DNA of 5,802 nt from NCBI GenBank assembly GCA_944325475.1, contig CALVAF010000011.1, forward strand, positions 1 through 5,802, written 5' to 3'. Below the pieces are notes generated by a model. It was not told where the DNA came from. It made no database searches and saw only the letters and a program-made list of their open reading frames with translations. This document shows positions 1 through 4,998 of this stretch, in pieces; position 1 is the stretch's first letter, and every line of letters starts with the position of its first letter. The translations under genes were made by a program, and so were the position numbers. The stretch is from an uncultured Helicobacter sp. Its GTDB lineage: Bacteria > Campylobacterota > Campylobacteria > Campylobacterales > Helicobacteraceae.

Positions 1-420
1 TCTTGGTCCATCAGGTGTAATGACAATGGAGTCATTTTCTTGAAGTTTTCTTAGGGCTAGAAGCAGCACTTTAACACTTCCCTTAGAGCTAGAGCCTCTA
101 AGCGAGTAAATCCCAAAAAACTTAACAACGCGACTAATAATATCGCCATCAAAATGCTGGCTAATGAGGACATAAGTTTTTTGTGAGCTACCCTTTAGCA
201 TTTCCCCAAAAAGGCAGGGCTGCATAAGAAGATTCCCATGCCAAAAGGCGATGATGAAATTTTTGTGGCTTTGAATTAATTCTAGAGCTTTGGGAGAAAT
301 TTGGTATTGGATTTTGCAAGTTTTATAAAGAATCTTAATGAAGCAAAAAATCAAAGGAGGCGAGAGAAGTAAAATAAGCCGCCTTTGGAAATTCTTGATT
401 TTTTGCTTAAGCCGCTTCAT
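1..420 (-). CDS. lpxJ: DUF374 lysophospholipid-acyltransferase-like protein, probable lipid A late acyltransferase LpxJ (3' end beyond window)
   Basis: I translated this reading frame by hand. It opens with ATG at 420-418 (MKRLKQKIKNFQ) and stays open for 140 codons to the left edge, so the C-terminus is missing. A basic N-terminus (residues 1-14) is followed by a hydrophobic stretch (about 15-32), consistent with a membrane anchor. Typical DUF374 signatures follow: FWHGNLLMQP near residues 59-68, SQHFDGDIISRVVKFFGI near 87-104, RGSSSKGSV near 108-116 and ITPDGPR ending at residue 140. DUF374 belongs to the LPLAT acyltransferase superfamily. From established knowledge, the H. pylori member at this locus (HP0270/jhp0255) is LpxJ, which adds a secondary acyl chain to a lipid A precursor at the inner membrane. 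The start overlaps the miaB stop as ATGA and has its own ribosome-binding site, suggesting translational coupling. The family is clear; the exact LpxJ function is inferred from homology and gene order. Confidence 0.82.
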   Translation of the reverse strand, partial: MKRLKQKIKNFQRRLILLLSPPLIFCFIKILYKTCKIQYQISPKALELIQSHKNFIIAFWHGNLLMQPCLFGEMLKGSSQKTYVLISQHFDGDIISRVVKFFGIYSLRGSSSKGSVKVLLLALRKLQENDSIVITPDGPR

Positions 421-1733
421 AGCAGTTCCCCAATGAGCTGCGCACTTCTGACTTCTGCGATTTTAACTTGGCAGATTTCACCAATGAGATTCCTACCTGC
501 CCTTACTCTAATTAGCTTATTGCTATCACTTCTACCCTCTAGTAGCAGATTTTCCTCATCATAGCTTTCAAAAAGCACGGAGTGGGTTTTGCCTAGCTGT
601 TTTGCATTATCTTCAACTAAAATTGCCTTATGCCTATCTTTTAGAATCATCAAGCGACTTTTGGCGATTTCTTCCTCAATGAGCTCTATCTCGCCATTTT
701 CTAACCAAGTGGCAGCTTGGGTGTGCGGACGCGTGGAGTAAATGAAACTATAAAGCGTATCAAAACGCACTTTCTCTAGCACCTCTAAAGTATCCAAAAA
801 ATCCTTCTCACTCTCACCTGGAAAGCCTACGATAATATCTGTCCCAATGCTTAAATCTGGAATCAAATCTCGCATTTTTGCTACGCGGTTTAAAAACCAT
901 TCCTTAGAATACCCCCGCTTCATCTTTTGCAAGATTCTTGTTGAGCCACTTTGCAGGGGCATATGGATAGCTTTACAGATTTTTGGATTGTTTGCAAACT
1001 CTTCTATAAACTCATCATCCATATGCAAAGGGTGTGGCGAGGTGAAACGAATCCTCTCTAACCCATTAATCTGTGAGATTTCATTGAGGAGCTGGGTAAA
1101 GTTGATTTTGCGGTGCTCACTAGAAAATCGCCTACCATAGTTATTCACATTCTGCCCTAGAAGCAAAATCTCTTTGGTGCCATTATCAACGAGTTTTTGC
1201 GCTTCTTTTAAAATCAAATCTGCTGGGATTGAGATTTCATTCCCCCGCGTGTGAGGGACAATGCAATAGGTGCATTGCTTATCACAACCAATAGAGATAT
1301 TAATCATGCCTTTAAGTGTGGAATCCTGCTTGGTGCTAAACACATAAGTGCTATCATCATAATCAATATCCACCCACGCTACGCGGTCTTTATGCAGAAT
1401 TTGCGAAATTTTAGAGACATTTCTTGCCCCAAGCACGAAATTCACGGCTTTGGATTTTTTCAAGATTTCTTCACCCAAATGACTTGCCGTGCAGCCACAA
1501 ACCCCAATTTTTGCATCATTTTTTTTGAGTTTTGCGTATTGCCCAATTTCAGAAAATAGCTTTTTTTCGGGCTTTTCACGCACACTGCAGGTATTAATAA
1601 GAATCAAATCCGCTTCTTTTGGGTCTTTCGTAAGTGTGTAGTTTTCTTTCTCTTCAAGTTCTGCAATGATATGCTCACTATCACGTTCATTCATCGCACA
1701 ACCCAAAGTTTCGATATAAAGTTTTTTACTCAA
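417..1733 (-). CDS. miaB: tRNA-2-methylthio-N6-dimethylallyladenosine synthase MiaB
   Basis: A radical-SAM methylthiotransferase that converts i6A37 of tRNAs reading UNN codons to ms2i6A37, acting in the cytoplasm after MiaA. The protein has 438 residues, the usual family size. The N-terminal UPF0004 domain supplies three cluster cysteines: C12 (ETLGCAMN), C49 (INTCSVREKP) and C81 (VCGCTAS). The radical-SAM CxxxCxxC motif is C150/C154/C157 (GCDKQCTYC). A TRAM-type RNA-binding domain occupies about residues 375-438. The GCAMN and NTCSVREKP motifs fit MiaB better than MtaB or RimO. The start is TTG at 1733-1731: an in-frame TAA lies a few codons upstream, and the next methionine (residue 14) would lose the essential C12. 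The gene is second in an operon, 20 nt after the HP0268-like gene, and overlaps lpxJ by 3 nt. It matches HP0269 of H. pylori in product and neighbours. Confidence 0.97.
   Translation of the reverse strand: MSKKLYIETLGCAMNERDSEHIIAELEEKENYTLTKDPKEADLILINTCSVREKPEKKLFSEIGQYAKLKKNDAKIGVCGCTASHLGEEILKKSKAVNFVLGARNVSKISQILHKDRVAWVDIDYDDSTYVFSTKQDSTLKGMINISIGCDKQCTYCIVPHTRGNEISIPADLILKEAQKLVDNGTKEILLLGQNVNNYGRRFSSEHRKINFTQLLNEISQINGLERIRFTSPHPLHMDDEFIEEFANNPKICKAIHMPLQSGSTRILQKMKRGYSKEWFLNRVAKMRDLIPDLSIGTDIIVGFPGESEKDFLDTLEVLEKVRFDTLYSFIYSTRPHTQAATWLENGEIELIEEEIAKSRLMILKDRHKAILVEDNAKQLGKTHSVLFESYDEENLLLEGRSDSNKLIRVRAGRNLIGEICQVKIAEVRSAQLIGELL
426..431 (-). promoter_or_regulatory. Ribosome-binding site for lpxJ
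   Basis: On the minus strand GGGGAA lies 5 nt upstream of the ATG at 420-418, inside the last codons of miaB. Together with the ATGA overlap it supports this ATG as the lpxJ start and suggests that ribosomes finishing miaB can reinitiate here. Confidence 0.6.
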
Positions 1734-1740
1734 AATGACA

Positions 1741-1747
1741 CTCTTTT
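1741..1747 (-). promoter_or_regulatory. Ribosome-binding site deciding the TTG start of miaB
   Basis: AAAAGAG on the minus strand lies 7 nt upstream of the TTG at 1733-1731. No ATG or GTG exists between the upstream in-frame TAA and the first cluster cysteine, so this weak site plus TTG is the best supported initiation region. An ATT codon directly before the TTG is a less likely alternative. Confidence 0.5.
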
Positions 1748-1753
1748 ATAAGA

Positions 1754-1996
1754 TTACAAAAGATGAAACTCATACATATAATCACCCTCATCTAACCCAT
1801 ATTTAACTTCCCTAAAATAAACATGTTTGCCTTTTTTTTCAAAATATTCCATTAATGCCATCATATCCTTATGGGAATTTTCTTTGTCGCAATAAAAAAT
1901 ATCTGCTTTTTTATTTTCTAGCATTTCTTCTAACTTTTTAATCGTAATTTTTTGAGGTTTATCATTAATGTGTTCGCGAACTAATTTAATATCCAT
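1754..1996 (-). CDS. HP0268-family small protein (putative nuclease)
   Basis: An 80-residue protein, highly charged and rich in Lys and Glu, with no signal peptide or membrane segment, so probably cytoplasmic. The most characteristic part is the C-terminal half: ADIFYCDKENSHKDMMALM (about 31-49), then FEKKGKHVYFREVKY (about 52-66) and the acidic-aromatic tail DEGDYMYEFHLL. Length, this pattern and the position directly upstream of miaB match HP0268 of H. pylori. That protein has a known structure, has been compared with Smr-type domains, and was reported to have DNA-nicking and RNase activity in vitro. The cellular role is not established and I infer only family membership. It starts with ATG at 1996-1994 preceded by AAGGG (minus strand, 8-9 nt upstream) and is the first gene after a good promoter. 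The stop is 20 nt before the miaB start. Confidence 0.8.
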   Translation of the reverse strand: MDIKLVREHINDKPQKITIKKLEEMLENKKADIFYCDKENSHKDMMALMEYFEKKGKHVYFREVKYGLDEGDYMYEFHLL

Positions 1997-2000
1997 AATC

Positions 2001-2030
2001 TTACCCTTAAACTTTTAAAAAAATGGGTAA
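2001..2030. repeat. Inverted repeat TTACCC/GGGTAA across the operon promoter and ribosome-binding site
   Basis: TTACCC at 2001-2006 is matched by GGGTAA at 2025-2030, 18 nt apart. One arm touches the -10 box edge and covers the expected start region. The other arm carries the ribosome-binding site of the HP0268-like gene on the minus strand. The outer arm lies at or before the predicted transcription start, so an RNA hairpin is unlikely. If functional it would act as a DNA operator. A 6-bp match in AT-rich DNA may be chance. Confidence 0.25.
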
Positions 2031-2035
2031 TTATA
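2030..2035 (-). promoter_or_regulatory. -10 box of the promoter for the HP0268-like/miaB/lpxJ operon
   Basis: The minus strand reads a perfect TATAAT within GGTATATAATTACC. It would place transcription start near 2023, giving a leader of roughly 27 nt before the ATG at 1996. No good TTGACA lies at the expected spacing (about 2053-2058). This fits Helicobacter and Campylobacter sigma-70 promoters, which largely lack a -35 consensus and use AT-rich upstream sequence. Confidence 0.6.
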
Positions 2036-2063
2036 TACCTTTTTTACTTAAATAATCATTTTA

Positions 2064-2078
2064 TCAAAAGACTTTTGA
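2064..2078. repeat. 15-bp perfect palindrome in the divergent intergenic region
   Basis: TCAAAAG at 2064-2070 is mirrored by CTTTTGA at 2072-2078 around a single central A. It lies about 30 bp upstream of the minus-strand -10 box and 62 bp before the pseB start, where a regulator of either or both operons could bind. No T-run follows on the plus strand, so it does not look like a terminator. A shorter palindrome, CCTT-A-AAGG (2081-2089), follows directly. Function unknown. Confidence 0.35.
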
Positions 2079-2140
2079 AACCTTAAAGGGTTTTATGGCA
2101 AAATAAAGATTTTAATTTTTGAAATCTATTAGGGATAAAA

Positions 2141-3133
2141 ATGTTTAATGGCAAAAATATTTTAATCACCGGCGGGACAGGTAGCTTTGGGAAGCAATAC
2201 ACCAAGACTTTATTATCCCGCTATAAGCCCAAAAAAATCGTGATTTTCTCGCGCGATGAGCTCAAACAATACGAAATGACACAAACCTATAATGATTCTT
2301 GTATGCGGTATTTTTTAGGCGATGTGAGAGATGAATCAAGGCTTAAAGAAGCCACTAATGGCATTGATTTTATCATTCATGCTGCTGCGCTAAAGCAAGT
2401 CCCCGCTGCAGAATACAACCCCACAGAGTGCATTAAAACCAATATCTATGGCGCACAAAATGTCATTAGCGCCGCCCTAGCAAATGGGGTAGAAAAAGTC
2501 ATCGCTCTATCCACAGATAAAGCTGCTAATCCAATCAATCTCTATGGGGCTACCAAACTAGCAAGTGATAAGCTTTTTGTGGCAGCAAACAATATGGCAG
2601 GAAGTAGGAAAACACGTTTTTCAGTCGTGCGTTATGGGAATGTAATTGGCTCACGTGGCTCTGTGGTGCCATTTTTCCAAAAGCTCATCGCACAAGGAGC
2701 CAAAGAGCTACCTATTACGGATGTGGAGATGACTCGCTTTATGATTACCTTGCAGCAGGGTGTGGATTTTGTTTTAAAAAACTTTGAGAGAATGAAAGGG
2801 GGCGAGACTTTTGTCCCTAAGATTCCATCAATGAAAATCACCGAAGTCGCACAAGCCCTTGCACCGCATCTACCCCACAAAATCATTGGGATTCGTCCCG
2901 GAGAAAAAATCCATGAAACCATGTGTCCTAGCGATGATAGCCATATTACTTATGAGTTTAGCGATCATTTTGTGATTGCCCCAACCATTCAGTTTAATTT
3001 CATCACCGACTTTAGCACCAACGCGCTAGGCGAGGTAGGAAAGCTAGTCAAAAGGGGCTTTGAATACAATTCTGGTTCTAATACCAAATGGCTTAGTCAA
3101 GAAGCATTTTTAAAACTACTTAGCAAAGATTAA
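2141..3133 (+). CDS. pseB: UDP-N-acetylglucosamine 4,6-dehydratase (inverting) PseB
   Basis: Cytoplasmic NADP-dependent extended short-chain dehydrogenase. It converts UDP-GlcNAc to UDP-2-acetamido-2,6-dideoxy-beta-L-arabino-hex-4-ulose, the first step of pseudaminic acid synthesis for flagellin glycosylation. Its 330 residues are close to H. pylori FlaA1/HP0840. The N-terminal Rossmann motif is TGGTGSFG (residues 10-17), followed by FSRDELKQY (36-44) and LGDVRD (59-64). The segment STDKAANPINLYGATK contains D126, K127 and Y135, matching the FlaA1 catalytic Asp132, Lys133 and Tyr141 at a constant offset of six, plus K139 of the YxxxK motif. RYGNVIGSRGSVVPFF and GIRPGEKIHE are further hallmarks. 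These features separate it from the larger membrane-bound PglF/FlmA-type dehydratases. The ATG is preceded by AGGGA (2131-2135). It is the first gene of a pseB-pseC-pseF operon; no strong -10 box is evident upstream, the best AT-rich candidates lying around 2104-2116. Confidence 0.96.
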   Translation: MFNGKNILITGGTGSFGKQYTKTLLSRYKPKKIVIFSRDELKQYEMTQTYNDSCMRYFLGDVRDESRLKEATNGIDFIIHAAALKQVPAAEYNPTECIKTNIYGAQNVISAALANGVEKVIALSTDKAANPINLYGATKLASDKLFVAANNMAGSRKTRFSVVRYGNVIGSRGSVVPFFQKLIAQGAKELPITDVEMTRFMITLQQGVDFVLKNFERMKGGETFVPKIPSMKITEVAQALAPHLPHKIIGIRPGEKIHETMCPSDDSHITYEFSDHFVIAPTIQFNFITDFSTNALGEVGKLVKRGFEYNSGSNTKWLSQEAFLKLLSKD

Positions 3134-3148
3134 AATTGAGGGGAAAAA

Positions 3149-4309
3149 ATGATACCTTATGGAAAGCAAGAGATTACACAAGAAGACATACAAAGTGTGC
3201 TAGAGACTTTACAATCGCCCTTCATCACACAAGGACCAAAGGTTGCAGAGTTTGAATCCCAAGTGGCTCAAAAAGTAGGGGCAAAATACGCTGTGGGGGT
3301 TAATAGCGCCACTTCAGCCCTACATTGTGCGGTTTTGGCTTTGGGATTGCGTGAGGGGGATTGGCTTTGGAGCACCCCCATTAGCTTTGCGGCTTCAAGT
3401 AATTGCGCAATTTATAGTGGGGCAAAAGTGGATTTTGTGGATATTAACAAAAAAACTTATAATCTTGATGTCAATTTGCTAGAAGAAAAACTCAAAAAAA
3501 CCAAAAAACATAAATTACCCAAAGTGCTAGTGGCAGTGCATTTTGCAGGGCAAAGCTGTGACATGGAAAGGATTTGGGAGCTCTCGCAAAAATATGGCTT
3601 TAAAGTGATTGAAGATGCTTCCCATGCGCTAGGGGGCAAATACCACGCTTATCCCATTGGGAATTGTAAGTTTAGCGAGATTACAATTTTTAGCTTCCAC
3701 CCTGTGAAAATCATCACCACTGCAGAGGGCGGAATGGCGGTGACTAACAATCCCAAATACGCCCGCAAAATGCAACTCCTAAGAAGTCATGGAATCACCA
3801 AAGAAGCACAAGAGTTTGAAAACAAAAAAGGGATTGCACCTTGGTATTATGAACAACAGATTCTAGGCTATAATTACCGCTTAAGCGATTTGCATGCAAG
3901 TCTTGGAATCTCACAGCTCAAAAGGCTAGAATCCTCTATCCAAAGACGCAATGAACTTGCTAAAATCTATAATCAAGAGCTAGCTGATTTAGAAATTACA
4001 CTTCCCTTTGTGGAATCACACAATTACAGCGCTTTTCATCTCTATGTGATTTTGCTCAATAAACACTCTCAAATCAAACGCAAACAACTCTACATCAAGC
4101 TACTGGAAGCCAAAATCGCCCCACAAGTGCATTATATCCCTATCCATTTACAACCCTTTTATGCCCGTTTTGGATTTCAAAAGGGTGATTTTAAAAATGC
4201 CGAGAAATACTCCAAAAACACCCTCACACTACCTTTGTATCCAAGCCTTAGAGAGCAAGAGCAAGAAAGGGTGATTGCAGTTTTAAGGAAATTTGTTGCA
4301 TGCAAGTAG
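3149..4309 (+). CDS. pseC: UDP-4-amino-4,6-dideoxy-N-acetyl-beta-L-altrosamine transaminase PseC
   Basis: PLP-dependent aminotransferase of the DegT/DnrJ/EryC1 (ArnB) family. It transfers an amino group from glutamate to C4 of the PseB product, the second step of pseudaminic acid synthesis. The 386-residue length fits the family, slightly longer than H. pylori HP0366. It opens with the typical MIPYGKQEIT, followed by SPFITQGPKVAEFE (about 23-36) and the cofactor-phosphate region NSATSALH (52-59). EDASHALG (155-162) has the conserved Asp156 facing the PLP ring nitrogen. FSFHPVKIITTAEGG (181-195) contains the Schiff-base lysine K187. The GYNYRLSDLHASLGISQL segment and VHYIPIHLQPFY near the C-terminus are also typical. 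It starts 15 nt after pseB with a strong GAGGGG ribosome-binding site at 3138-3143. Its last 10 nt overlap pseF. PseC is preferred over other sugar aminotransferases because of the adjacent pseB and pseF. Confidence 0.95.
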   Translation: MIPYGKQEITQEDIQSVLETLQSPFITQGPKVAEFESQVAQKVGAKYAVGVNSATSALHCAVLALGLREGDWLWSTPISFAASSNCAIYSGAKVDFVDINKKTYNLDVNLLEEKLKKTKKHKLPKVLVAVHFAGQSCDMERIWELSQKYGFKVIEDASHALGGKYHAYPIGNCKFSEITIFSFHPVKIITTAEGGMAVTNNPKYARKMQLLRSHGITKEAQEFENKKGIAPWYYEQQILGYNYRLSDLHASLGISQLKRLESSIQRRNELAKIYNQELADLEITLPFVESHNYSAFHLYVILLNKHSQIKRKQLYIKLLEAKIAPQVHYIPIHLQPFYARFGFQKGDFKNAEKYSKNTLTLPLYPSLREQEQERVIAVLRKFVACK

Positions 4310-4998
4310 AATGCGTTTGCGTGATTCCAGCGCGTGGAGGGAGTAAGCGAATCCCTAGAAAAAACCTTAAAAACTTCCTAGGAAAGCCCATTCTTGCTTA
4401 TAGTATAGAAACCGCCAAGGCAAGTGGAATCTTCTCAAAAATCTATGTTTCTAGTGAGGATTCAGAGATTTTAGAATTCACAAAAAATCAAGAGGCTTTG
4501 CCCTTTAGACGCTCTCATGATTTAAGCGGTGATTTTGTGGGGACACGTGAGGTGATTGTCGAGTGTATCCAAAGACTGAATTTGCAAGAAGAATGGGTGT
4601 GCTGCCTCTATGCAACCGCACCGCTTTTAAGCCCCAAAAATCTCCAAAAGGCATTTTTATCCCGTGATGATTCTTGCTATCTTTTATCGGCTGTGGAGTA
4701 TGACTACTCGCCCTTTAGGGCTTTTAGCATAGAGAGGGGCAAAAACAAAATGCTTTTTAGCAAGCATTTTGCCAAACGCTCTCAAGATTTAGAAAAAATT
4801 TATCATGATGCGGGGCAATTTTATTTTGCTAGGGCAAAAACTTGGTGCCATCGCAAAAACATTTTTGAAGATTCTAAAAGCTTCTTACTGCCACGGAGTG
4901 AAGTCCAAGACATTGATACCCTAGAGGATTGGGAAGAAGCAGAGAGAAAATATCAGATTCTTAGACAGAGAGCGGAACAAAAAGCTGTGGCAAACTAG
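4300..4998 (+). CDS. pseF: Pseudaminic acid cytidylyltransferase PseF
   Basis: Activates pseudaminic acid with CTP to CMP-pseudaminic acid, the donor for flagellin glycosyltransferases. This is the last step of the pathway. The 232-residue length is typical of PseF. The nucleotide-binding loop IPARGGSKRIPRKN spans residues 9-22, followed by YVSSEDSEI (49-57), YATAPLL (104-110), YDYSPFRAF (134-142), YHDAGQFYF (168-176) and the C-terminal DIDTLEDW (204-211). The YDYSP and DAGQFYF segments resemble PseF more than sialic acid (NeuA) or legionaminic acid (LegF) synthetases, and linkage to pseB/pseC supports this. The ATG at 4300 lies within the end of pseC in another frame (10-nt overlap), with AAGGAA at 4285-4290 as ribosome-binding site 9 nt upstream, so translation is probably coupled. 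The last 12 residues (from about 221) overlap the convergent downstream gene. I see no pseG, pseH or pseI after it. Confidence 0.94.
   Translation: MQVECVCVIPARGGSKRIPRKNLKNFLGKPILAYSIETAKASGIFSKIYVSSEDSEILEFTKNQEALPFRRSHDLSGDFVGTREVIVECIQRLNLQEEWVCCLYATAPLLSPKNLQKAFLSRDDSCYLLSAVEYDYSPFRAFSIERGKNKMLFSKHFAKRSQDLEKIYHDAGQFYFARAKTWCHRKNIFEDSKSFLLPRSEVQDIDTLEDWEEAERKYQILRQRAEQKAVAN

Noticed and set aside
847..1140. Open frame of 97 codons on the plus strand inside miaB
   Set aside because: Antisense shadow of a clear radical-SAM gene; its composition is not protein-like and no ribosome-binding site supports it.
1251..1559. Open frame of 102 codons on the plus strand inside miaB
   Set aside because: Antisense to the cysteine-rich N-terminal and radical-SAM coding region; no independent support.
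1519..1839. A8/T8 homopolymer tracts in miaB (about 1519-1526) and the HP0268-like gene (about 1832-1839) as possible phase-variation sites
   Set aside because: They encode ordinary Lys-Lys pairs, are short compared with known Helicobacter phase-variable tracts, and both genes are intact.
2080..2110. Possible sigma-54 promoter before pseB
   Set aside because: No GG-N10-GC pair with the correct spacing was found in this stretch.
2632..2922. Open frame of 96 codons on the minus strand inside pseB
   Set aside because: Shadow of conserved PseB motifs such as RYGNVIGSRG and GIRPGEKIHE.
3457..3639. Open frame of 60 codons on the minus strand inside pseC
   Set aside because: Shadow of the conserved PseC core around EDASHALG.
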